Shown here piece by piece: positions 38,101 to 50,303 of a stretch of 64,000 bases of DNA (positions are counted from its first letter, which is position 1; each line of letters starts with the position of its first letter). The notes below the pieces were generated by a model. That model was not told the origin of the DNA. It saw only the letters and a list, made by a program, of their open reading frames with translations, and searched no databases. The DNA is from Siniperca chuatsi (taxonomy: Eukaryota; Chordata; Actinopteri; Centrarchiformes; Sinipercidae). A program made the position numbers and the translations under genes. The stretch lies in NCBI RefSeq assembly GCF_020085105.1, contig NC_058052.1, positions 5,689,733 through 5,753,732 on the forward strand, in the 5' to 3' direction.

Positions 38101-41100
38101 ATGACGGCACTCATAGGTTTCTGAAGAGCCAATGTGAAGCTCAGTGCGGTGGCTCGGGCCAATGCCATCTTGGCTGTGCCTGACTCCGCCAGCTCCTGGG
38201 CTAATCCAAAAATGAGCAAAGACGTAGAGTGTGGGTGGAGCTGAGGTGGGCCGAATGAAGCCTGGTTGCTGAAACCAGCCACCTGACTGTAATAAATAAT
38301 CACATGAGCGTATGTACATGCATCTTGTCCTCTGTGACCCTTTACACCTCCCATAGTGTGTGCGTGTGTGTGGGGGTGTCTGATGTACATTCGCGTGAGG
38401 GAGACAGAGGCCGGCTCACTGGCTACATGTGTGACTTTGCATTAATGCCAGGGAGAGTGAATCACTGCCTGCGTCAGCTGAGCGAACGTTGTTTTGGCCT
38501 TCAGGGACTGTAGAGCTCCAGATTCCACACTTGTCCTGAGGATGATGTCTTTAAAATGTTTGTGGACATGTATGTTGTATTTGTAGTAGTGTGGGGTGTG
38601 CTTGTCATATGACTTAATAAACACAATTTTACATTCAGTTTTACTACTGTATGATTATAGTAAAACAGTCTCCTACAAAGCAGAAACAGGGGCACATGCT
38701 TGACTTGAGATTTGAAGGAGGGATCGTTATTTTTAGCAGGAGTCACAGATTCGACCCCTCAATTTTTCATTTTCAGATCACATGTTCTTCTCAGTGGAAA
38801 ATGTCACTTTTGAACCATGTAACACCAATATGTGTCTGTATATTTCTGTAGATCCTGAAGCAGGAGTGGCCCAAACACTGGCCCACCTTCATCAGTGACA
38901 TTGTGGGTGCAAGTCGTACCAGCGAGAGCCTTTGTCAGAACAACATGGTCATTCTCAAGCTGCTCAGTGAGGAGGTCTTTGACTTCTCCAGTGGCCAGAT
39001 GACCCAGGTCAAAGCCAAGCACCTAAAAGACAGGTAAGCATGCTGCATCTTCATAATCTTCGTGAAGCACAATCATGTTAATTGTAGCAAGTGCCCAGGA
39101 GTTTGTTTTGAAGGCATTGCTAGAAAAACCTACTGTATATCTGAGTGCACCACCAACATTTCATAGTTAACCTAATCAAAGGATAGATTTTGTGTGGAGT
39201 ATCATATTACAGTCAAGATTCCTAAATATTTAACTTAATTACAGCATTTATAAAGCATTTGTCTGTCATTGATTGACATTGACATTGAGTCCACATTATT
39301 CCAGCACTTTCAGAGCATCATAAAATATGATCTCAGTGTGTTGGCATTTGAAAATATTGTGGCATTAATCCAATGATGTAATGCTGTGATCTGTATCTAA
39401 CAGACTTGCAGACAAACTGCCTTTGCTGTGCACTGGACGTTTGCCTCTTGCTGTTGACACTTTTATTACCACTAAACTACAGTTGGCAAGTCAATCAGTA
39501 GTATTGTTACAAATATTATGCAATTGATTTGCAATTTCTATGTTGCCTTAATTACAGGCAGTTGTGCACTCTATTGTGCACAGCCTGCACATACAGTATA
39601 AATGAGCTATTCAGTTCTGTTTGGCCGCACAGCGTAGGTATCTTTGATATAAACAGTTTGAGACAGGATGTCAAAAATGAGCTTTATATCCCTCATATCC
39701 ATGGACAATTGTCGCTTGTCATGCACGATTGACTGTAGTCAGTGTTTCATTACATCATCCTATTGCCCAGGTTTAGTAATAGTTTATTTTGCCAATTCCT
39801 TATTCAGATGTTCCCAAAGATGCTTACCGGGTTTGAAGTCTTTTGAGTGAGGAGAAAGCTGTACAAGTTAATATTTTGTATATGCACTTTCTTGGAGAGT
39901 ATAGTAGAATTTCTCTTTGGTCTATGTGTAGTTGTTGATCTTAAGTCACCTGTATAGCTGAAACATTCTCACACCTGAAGACATCCACTAAACCACTAAA
40001 TTTGACTAATGGTTTACACACTGTTGTTAGCATATTGTGCGTCACATAAGCTTTATAGGTGCAACTGTAAATTTCAAACCTGGATTCATCAGTCAAGAAG
40101 ACATTTTTCCCTGCTTTGATACAAAAGTTTAGGATTTTTTCCACAGTGTTTTATTGCGGAGGCGGCCACCTTGACTGAAATAATGACCAACTCCACTAAC
40201 ATTAGAAAACATTAATACACTTAAGGGGGAAAAAACTGACCTTCAGGGTGAAAAATCAAAGACACAATTTCACTCAGAAAATTTCATAATTAATCACTGA
40301 TTGTTTAAAAGATCAACTATTAAAATTTATAACAAGAAATACCTCAGGCTCTGTCAGATTTAGCTCAGCAGACGACAGTGATCGATCAATCGCATTGTAG
40401 CTAGACATGTGTTTTACAGAAAGCATTAAGATGAAGTTAATTTAAAACTTTACATTTAAATGTCAGTATGATCTCTTGAAAGAGAGATCGTCTCTGCCTT
40501 TCTCAAATGCAGGAAGATCTCTAAAATGTGTGTTTAGATGCATACAGTATGTTCCATAGTGTTTCTTCTTTTCTTTCAGCATGTGCAATGAATTCTCGCA
40601 GATATTCCAGCTTTGCCAGTTTGTTATGGTATGCAAATCCTCATCTCTTACTTTTTAGCATTGTTGTACAATCTTTTATTGTCAGTTGAACACCAGTACT
40701 TGTCCTTCAACTGTTTTTCGTCTCATTGGTTGCACCTTAGGAAAATTCCCAGAATGCCCCCCTGGTACACGCCACTCTGGAGACCCTCCTACGTTTTCTC
40801 AACTGGATTCCTCTGGGATACATCTTTGAAACCAAGTTGATCAGCACATTGGTGTATAAGGTGTGTACACAGATGCACACAATGTCACATAACACGTTGA
40901 CACACAAACAAATTGTTAACAATTAGTTTTAACATCTCTTTCAACTGTTTTCAGTTCTTGAATGTGCCCATGTTTCGCAATGTGACACTGAAGTGCCTCA
41001 CTGAGATTGCTGGTGTGAGCGTCAGCCAGTATGAGGAGCAGTTCGTCACACTCTTCACCCTGACCATGTGTCAACTCAAACAGGTGCGTTAAATTGTCAG

Positions 41101-44100
41101 ATGAGACAATGCTCAGATTCCCTTTTCTTGTTGTAAAGATACAAATTAAGATTTCAATCTGATCCGTAACTGTGTAGATGCTGCCTCTGAACACCAACAT
41201 TCGGCTGGCCTACTCCAACGGGAAAGATGACGAGCAGAACTTCATCCAAAACCTCAGTCTGTTCCTCTGTACTTTCCTTAAAGAGCACGGGCAGCTCATT
41301 GAGAAGCGGCTCAACCTCAGAGAAACATTAATGGAGGTAAGAGAGAATACTGTCAGTTGCTGGGACACATCTAGTGGTGTAACGGCTTGTCTAAACCAGT
41401 AGCACAGGAGGGGGGGTTTAATATTGGAGAATAAAAACATAAGTCTCTCTAACAAACGGTGTCTCATGTAGATAACTGCATCCATGGTCTAACTGTTTCC
41501 ATGGTCCTCTTTCAGGCCCTCCACTACATGCTGCTGGTGTCAGAAGTGGAAGAGACTGAGATCTTCAAAATTTGTCTGGAGTATTGGAACCACTTGGCTG
41601 CTGAGCTGTACAGAGAAAGTCCCTTCTCTACGTCCACGTCCCCCCTGCTCTCTGGCAACCAGCACTTTGACGTGCCACCACGCAGACAGCTCTATCTGCC
41701 TGTACTCTCCAAGGTACCACACACAGCCAATTACATTTAACTTGCTTTACTTAAGAATTAACGCACCAACAGCCTTGAATGGCATTGTCCCTTTTTTTCA
41801 CTTGATGACATTTGCATACACATTGATGTAATATGATGAATTAATGCATTGTTAGGATGTCAACAATATGGCCATAAGCTGAGAAAATCAACATCAAATA
41901 TTTAGAATTTGCACTGTTGAAGTTTAATTTACAAATGCAACTGTTTCTTTTAAGAAACATTTCTTTCTTACGAGTTAGAGATGGCACAGCAGTTTAGTGT
42001 TTAGGGGTGCAGAACTGTTTCAATTTATGGAACCTGCAGAGTCTTAGTTCACAGTCATACTAGAATCAGTTGGCACTGGTCAAGCAACAGGTGGCTGTTA
42101 AACTGCTGCCAAAAGAGTTGCTAGTTACAATGTTACTGAAAATCAGCAGATAGTAAAGCAAAATAACAGATTTTCTTCTCTTTGGTGATAATATTTTACA
42201 TTCCATAATATAGTGTGTGGTGTGTATATAGCCATGAGACATACAATACCTCCATTGTATACATTGTTTAAGGTTGCACACTGTGATATGTGTGGGTATA
42301 TGTGGGTGCGCAAGTGTGAGAGCAGTGAAGCTGCTCTTCAAGGTGTGTGTACGTGCTGACAGGTGTTTAACTCTTGTGACAGGTGCGTCTGCTGATGGTA
42401 AGTCGGATGGCCAAGCCGGAGGAGGTATTGGTGGTGGAGAATGACCAGGGAGAGGTGGTCAGAGAGTTCATGAAGGACACCGATTCCATCAACCTCTACA
42501 AGAACATGAGGGAAACCCTTGGTATGACTTAGTAATAAAGCCATCTAAAGTCCACATCCACTTCCGTTTTCCTTAGTTTACTTTTTCTTGGCCACTTGTC
42601 TTAAATTCAGTGTTTAATTGATCATAACCACAAAGAGTGATATGATGTCTGTATAGCTTCTAATGTATGCACCCATCCAACTATTTCATTGATAATGCAG
42701 CTTCCTGCATTCTTACTGATCAGATGCATCCTCACAATAAATTGGTTTATTTTACTCAGTACTACTATAATATTTAAATATTGTAGGACAATCAGGCTGC
42801 ACGGTGGCTCAGTGGTTAGCACTGCCGGCTGGCTGAGGCCTTTCTGTGTGGAGTTTGCATGTTCTCCCCGTGTCTGCGTGGGTTTCCTCCAGGTGCTCCG
42901 ATTTTCACCCACAGTCCAAAGACATGCAGGTTAGATTGACTGGAAACTCATAGACCAGCAATTAATTCCGGGTGTATCTGCTGGGATAGACTCCTGTGAC
43001 CCTGAACAAGACAAGCCATTAAGAAAATTGATGCATGTAGGGAAAGCTTTAATGTTTATACTCTTTAGCATTGGCTGCTTGTAACATTGGCTATCTAAAA
43101 TCAAATGATTATGATGATATAATGATTATACAGACTCCTGGGTCATAAAATTATAGCTGTGAAGCACCAACTGCTGGGGTTTGGCAGATATATTGATCAG
43201 TGTCACTTACCAAACTGGCAAAACATTTCACTGTCTCTGTTCATACACTTTTTTCATGTTCACAACTGCACAGATATGTGCTTTTGGCTTTAAGTTTACT
43301 ATACATTGTACACTTACTGATGATAATTGGACAAAAGATCCGCACACTGTACTAATAGCTCCCAGCAATTGAGCAATGTTTCGATCTAATCGAAATCATT
43401 TAGTTTGCTTTTTGATCCAGCACCTGTTAAAGTTTTTGAGATGCGCATACCCTGCACCCTGTTACACTTACTGATAATACAAATCTACTTTGTGCTTTGT
43501 GCAGTGTACCTGACTCACTTGGACTATGCGGATACAGAACGCATAATGACAGAGAAGCTTCACAACCAGGTGAACGGTACCGAATGGTCCTGGAAGAACC
43601 TCAACACGTTGTGCTGGGCCATTGGATCCATCAGTGGGGCTATGCATGAGGAGGATGAGAAGAGGTTCCTGGTCACTGTCATCAAGGTATAAAAAAAATC
43701 ACTGAACATGTGGTCTGCTCTTTTTCATTATTGGAAAAGAGAAGCTTTAAAAGTGTACTTGCAGTTTATCCCTCTCTGGTCAGGTCATGCGATTTTTGAT
43801 ACTACTTTGACGTTAAAGGATTTAACAAGCCATTGTATAGAACACTAAACACTGACTCCAGGTTATGTGTCTGTAATTGTGAAAACCCTTCTGTTTGTCT
43901 CAGGATCTGCTGGGTCTGTGTGAGCAGAAGAGAGGAAAGGACAACAAGGCCATCATTGCCTCCAACATCATGTATATTGTTGGCCAGTATCCACGCTTTC
44001 TCAGAGCCCACTGGAAGTTCCTCAAAACTGTGGTCAACAAGCTCTTTGAGTTCATGCATGGTGAGAGATGAGTGTTTGTTTTGTTGTTGTTTTTTTTTTA

Positions 44101-47100
44101 AACTTGAATGCATTCATTATGTTTTGGGAAATTAATTGGTTTGAAAATGTTGAATTTATAAATATCATATTTTGATGTAACTTAATATCACTCTCCATGT
44201 CCCTTCTTCATCAGAAACCCATGATGGTGTTCAGGACATGGCCTGTGACACCTTCATCAAGATTGCCCAGAAGTGCCGGCGCCATTTTATCCAGGTGCAG
44301 GTGGGAGAGGTGATGCCCTTCATCGACGAGATCCTCAACAACATCAACACCATCATCTGTGACCTTCAGCCTCAGCAGGTCAGCAAATAGATGCTGATGG
44401 GCATTATAATCATCTCTAGAGATTTATCACATTTGTGCATTGTGCAGAGAGAGACACAGTTATCACCAGAATTTTGCTTGAAAATAATTTCTCTTATTTG
44501 CTTTTGCCCAGTCAAGTTTGCATACTAAGTTTTCCTGTTTGTGTCCAGGTACACACGTTCTATGAGGCAGTAGGTTATATGATTGGGGCCCAGACAGATC
44601 AGGCTGTTCAAGAGCACCTGATAGAAAAATACATGCTGCTGCCCAATCAAGTGTGGGACAGCATCATCCAGCAGGCCACCAAGGTAAGAGACCAATATAC
44701 TAACACATACAGAAAAAAGTTACCTAATATACCAGTCTATATTTCTGACAGACAAACAAGAACAGTGTGTTAATCTATAGTCTGCTCCATCCCTCCTCCT
44801 GCTGCTCCCTCAGAATGTGGACATCTTGAAGGACCCAGAGACTGTGAAACAGCTGGGCAGCATCCTGAAGACCAACGTCAGAGCCTGTAAGGCTGTGGGA
44901 CACCCCTTTGTCATCCAGCTGGGACGGATTTACCTTGACATGCTCAACGTCTACAAGTGCCTCAGCGAGAACATCTCTGCTGCCATTCAGACAAATGGTA
45001 AGGGAGGTGTGTGTTTGTGATCATACAGCTGACTGATAACATGTCTGTAGATTCACCTCATTGTTGTTCACACCATGATGTAAAATGAGAGTCGTTATGG
45101 TTACATGAGCGTTGTTACACACAATTTTAGTTGACGATTAATTGTTATACAAATAATTGCGATTAACGATTTAATTGTATTTTTCTATTCATTTTATGCC
45201 ACTATTGTAGTATAAGCCTAATAATAGCTTAGTAATACACATACACCTCATGAAGAAGAAAAGCTATTTATTGGTATTGAACATTAGTTTTATTTATTAT
45301 CCTATTTCCTGTAGGTTATTTCTTATTGCACCATTTTAAATCTACTCAATTCTCCACCTTATTTTATTGTTTACTCACAAACTACTTTAATCTGCTCACT
45401 TTTCTTTTCCCTTCAATTTTCTTTTTTCTAAACACGCACACACCTACACCTCTGTCTCTTACTGCAAACACACCGGCTTGCCTCACCCCGCCTCTTTCTT
45501 TTTCTCTCTCCCTGTATGTGCCTCCTCTGCTGACTTTCTTCGTCAGCACTATGTTTTATAAAGTCGCCCAAAAGACACAACTCGCATTTTGGATTTTTTT
45601 CACCCGCAATTCCGTTTTCACAACAGCAGGTGAGCCGCATGCGGAGGAGGCTTGTTGTTAGTGCACCATCAGGTGCGGCATAAGTAGATCTACATTACAC
45701 CGGACACTCTGTGTGTTTCTCTTCAGAGCATGTGCGATTGTCAGTAGAGCAAGGGGAGATTGTCCACTGGATAATTGATCGTGGATGGCGTTGTTCTCTG
45801 GGATGGATAAAAATGCTAAAGTGGGTCGCCAAATATACCTTGGCTGCTGTTAATATACCTGGTACTTGTTGCGCAGCGGCATTTTAGTATTTTGTCATTC
45901 AGTACGGGCATTTTATTTGTAGCAAGACTGTCTCTTTTTTCTTGTGTGCGCCTGTTTTGGTGACTTTGAGTCTTTCTTTGCTTAAATGGGAGGAGAGGTG
46001 CCGTATGAGGTCTGTCAGTAATGATCATGTATCAAGGATTTTTGCACTTGCATTGGCCACTGATTCTGAGCAGGGAAGAAATGGCGATCCGTGAAGGAGG
46101 AATAAATCCTGTTCAAAAGCTTAACCAAACCTTTTTGAGGATAATGTGATGGTCAGCTTAGCTGTGAGCCATCTTTTTTTTTTCCTTACCTGTAGGGATG
46201 GGTGATATGGATAAAATTATGAATTAAGATATATGTAATGTCAGTTGTGATGGTGTTTTCAGTTGTAGAAATTCAATCGAGAAACCATTCATTGATAAAG
46301 TAACAAGATGGAAATGTCTGTTTTGGGATGATCCAGTGAATTAAATACCTGATGGCAAATCAAGAAAATTCATTGATACAGAAATTCTGTAAATCTAATG
46401 TTGTCATAAAGTAGGGATGCCCAGATCGCGTTCTTTGCCACTGATACTGGTTGCCGATCGTCTTTGAGCCATATCGGCCGGTACGCAGCCGATACCGATC
46501 GTTTTTTGTTTTGTTATAGCCGCTGGTATAGCAGTATTAAAAATAAAGTACTGGAATACCTTGAAAATAGCCTCTTTTTTAACAAAGTGCTTAAAAAGTC
46601 AATTCAAATGAACCACATAACGCTTGAAGTTTTCCATGGCAGGAAATTGATCTTTATAGTGATTGGCTTTTGATTTCTCTGTTTTATACCAACTGCTGAT
46701 TTCTCACTCCTCCTAACCGGCCTCCAGTTAAAAACAAGGCTTAACAACCTAGTCTGTTGCAGGCCACGTTTTGGCCTTTGTCGTGGCTCAGAAACTGACA
46801 TCCATAGAAACATTTGGTCTAAACTTGAACCGGAACATCTGCAGATTAATTTCATACCCGATATCTTATGATCCACTAAAATTAGACACGATACGAGATT
46901 AATAAATCTCAGTTTTCGTTAGCTTCGCCACCATCTTGACTGGAAAGGAGCCTCTTGCTCAGTGATTTGCAACATTGCCTACAGTGGCCTAAACGTTGTA
47001 ATGGCTTAGTTCAACCAAAGATACAGTGATAAAGGAAGAGCAATTCCGTGGTACCTATCATCTCGCTGCTTGACCAAAAGTGTTCTGGGGAGCAATTTAG

Positions 47101-50100
47101 CATTTACTAAACTATAACGCACAGCAAACGAGAGGAGACCCTGACACACAAACATGCTGCTGGTGATCCTTTCCTGCTCAATCAGTCAGCATTTATCTGA
47201 TGCACAGGTCTGCAGTTGTCCATGACTTGTAGTCGAGTTTTGTATGAGCTACACACTCAAAGACCCTTTCTCTGTGCCCTGTGCAAAACCTTCACTCATC
47301 CTCACAAGAAAACAATATATTACTAGACAAAGTGGGGAAATTTTTGTCATGCAGTACCTTCAATATGTGTCTCCTCTTTGTGTTGCAGGTGAGATGGTGA
47401 CGAAACAGCCCTTGATCCGGAGTATGAGAACAGTGAAACGAGAGACACTGAAACTGATCTCAGGCTGGGTCAGCCGATCAAACGACCCACAGATGGTGAG
47501 AAGTCACTCTGAAATCTGGGGGAGGAAACCTAATATTTCTGAAGTTGTCTTGCAAAACAATAGACCTATTTTGGGATGATGAACATTCTAATAACTTTTT
47601 TATTAAAGTACGTTGATTGCATTTCTTGTTTGTGAATTTAATGTGGTCTTGAGAAAACAGCAGTGATACTGTATTTTTACTCTTGTGTCTCTTACTTAAA
47701 TTTCTTTCCAGCACCTGTCTTTAAAGGTGGAAGCTCCTGTTTTTTCTCCCTCGGTTATTGGCGTGTTGATCCTTGCTGATACCTCCTGTTGTTTTCCAGG
47801 TAGGGGAGAACTTTGTTCCACCGCTGCTGGACGCAGTCCTCATTGACTACCAGCGCAATGTCCCCGCTGCCCGTGAACCCGAGGTCCTCAGCACCATGGC
47901 AACCATCGTCAACAAGCTGGGGGGACACATCACCAGCGAGATACCTCAGATCTTTGATGCCGTCTTCGAGTGCACCCTAAACATGATCAACAAGGTAACA
48001 TGATCACAATGATCAACTGGACACAGTTTGTAATCTGACAGTTCCGATTCTTCACTGCTTCAGTGAAAATCTAAGCTTCCAGTACAGTAGGTGACTAAGC
48101 ACCTTAGTCATCAAGAAAACATTTGAATTAGCAGGTTTCATTTGCACATAGATAAGCAATCTACTGTATATCATGTGGCCTTCACTGCAGTCTGTTAATC
48201 ACAGTGCTATATTGGACTAATTATGTTTGTGCACTTTGACATGATGGGCCATTGTTAGAAAACCAACATCTTATATCTCTTTTACATATAGTTCATACAT
48301 ACCTATATTGAAGTCTTAAAGTAAATGTCAGTTTCTCCTTATAGTTTATTTCATTGGCAGTTGCAGTCCAGTCATTCTTGGTTGGAAGGTTTGCCTGCAG
48401 CTGTTTCCAGTCATGGCTTTCAAGTTCCAGAAAACCTGATCAGAGGATCTGTGATATTTGTGTGGAACTTGTATGAACTGCCTATGAAAAACTATAGCAT
48501 AAAAAATAGGTTGCTGGCGAAAAAATGGCATTCAAGTTTCTCAACTGCTTGTTGGTGTCATTTCTAAAACCACGAGGTAAGACAGCCTTTAGATAAAGTT
48601 TCCTGTGCTCTATTTTTCATGTTTGAAGGAAAAAAAGACAAACATAACCGATTCAGGGCTGGATTATTCCACTATGGGGTTACCTTGAGGGCAAAAATGT
48701 GCTTTGGACCCCGGGGCAGTTGCCTGCTTTGCCCATTTGGTAATCCAGCCTTGAACCTAATGCGTGCATCTACAATATGTATCAGATTATGCTTAGTACA
48801 GTCAGACTTGTCTGAATGAAGTGAAGAGCCATATCTAACTCAGACTGGGGGGGGGGGGAATTTCATTTAAATAAATGAATGCATCTTAGCTACAAAGAGC
48901 ACTGTGCTTTACGGTCTTATTTTTGACTGATGTTCAATTCTAGCATGTTTTGTAGGACCAAATTAACAGGCAGGGATATTTTTTATTATTTTTAAAGTCA
49001 TTGCTTTGAGCGCATGGTAATAACTGAAGGCAACTCCGATGAGAGTGTCAACATTTGTATCCTCTCCAATCTTCTCTCATATGGACTGTGGTGGCTGCAC
49101 AGTAAGAACAACGTTCAGAGACTTCAGTAAGAAAATCAACCTGAAACAATAAAAGTCCCCCCCATCCCCAGTGGAAATGACACCCCTCCCTAAGTGCCCA
49201 TGCTGGCTTATAAACATTAGGTAAACCAGAGCCGACTGGACAAACTCTCGAATGATATAGTAGGAGTAAACATATTTAAACAACCTGTCTATTCTGTTTT
49301 TCTGCTAGAACTTTGAGGAGTTCCCAGAGCACAGGACCCACTTCTTCTACTTATTACAAGCTGTAAACTCTCACTGCTTTCCTGCATTCCTCGCCATCCC
49401 CCCTGCCCAGTTCAAACTGGTGCTGGACTCCATCATCTGGGCCTTCAAACACACTATGAGGAACGTGGCTGATACTGGTAAGGCTGCTGATGCACACACA
49501 CACACACACACCCATTTTACTCCATTTATTAATGTTTATACTGAGCAACAACGCCTAGAGCATGAATACTAAATGATGTAAAACAATCTGGGTGCTGTGT
49601 TTTATCTTGTCATGAGGACAGAGTGTCACAGGTGGGGATGGTCTTCAAACAGCAAAAACATTAACACTGCAGGTGCACTGTGATACTTCACCTCAGCAAT
49701 GTTCAGAAGCTCTCGCTCATATTTACTTGTCAGATCATGCTGTAATACACATAACATACACATAATGTACAGGCTGACCTTTTGAACTTAGCAATGTGTA
49801 TGAAGCTTAAGTTGTGCTTCTGTTTCTGCTCATCCAGGTCTGCAGATTCTGTACACGTTGCTGCAGAATGTGGCCCAGGAGGAAGCAGCCGCTCAGAGTT
49901 TCTATCAGACGTATTTCTGTGATATCCTACAACACATCTTCTCTGTGGTCACTGACACATCACATACTGCTGGTGAGTTTACACACGTGAGCTGTGGGGA
50001 CACCAGGGGGAAAGAAAGATGATGTGATTAAACACATATAATTAAAGTTTCTGTAGTAAAAGGGTGTGTGTTGGTGTGTGTCCTGCAGGCCTGACGATGC

Positions 50101-50267
50101 ATGCGTCCATCCTGGCCTACATGTTCAACCTGGTGGAGGAGGGGAAGATCACTACAGTGCTAAACCCTGCCAGCCCCACCAACAACCAGGTGTTCATTCA
50201 GGAATACGTGGCTAACCTGCTCAAGACGGCCTTCCCTCACCTACAAGAGTGAGTATGAACACACAAA

Positions 50268-50303
<36 letters not shown>

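Larger units (their letters stand above)
37300..38355. mobile_element. About 1-kb segment bounded by about 60-bp inverted repeats
   Basis: The left arm (about 37300-37363) contains GGTGTAAAGGGTCACGGAGG then ACAC...GTACA.ACGC, TGTGATTAT. The right arm (about 38291-38355), reverse complemented, reads GGTGTAAAGGGTCACAGAGG then ACAA...GTACATACGC, TGTGATTAT. It encloses a LINE-type tail (37500-37572) and another fish repeat (38068-38240), so it may be a composite or a nested insertion. It lies in an xpo1 intron. Confidence 0.65.

Noticed and set aside
37717..38390. Several open frames of 116-131 codons on both strands
   Set aside because: They lie within interspersed repeats and an inverted-repeat segment and have no protein-family resemblance.
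45326..45661. Open frame of 111 codons in an xpo1 intron
   Set aside because: Low-complexity Leu/Phe/Pro translation of a pyrimidine-rich repeat region, with no homology that I recognise.
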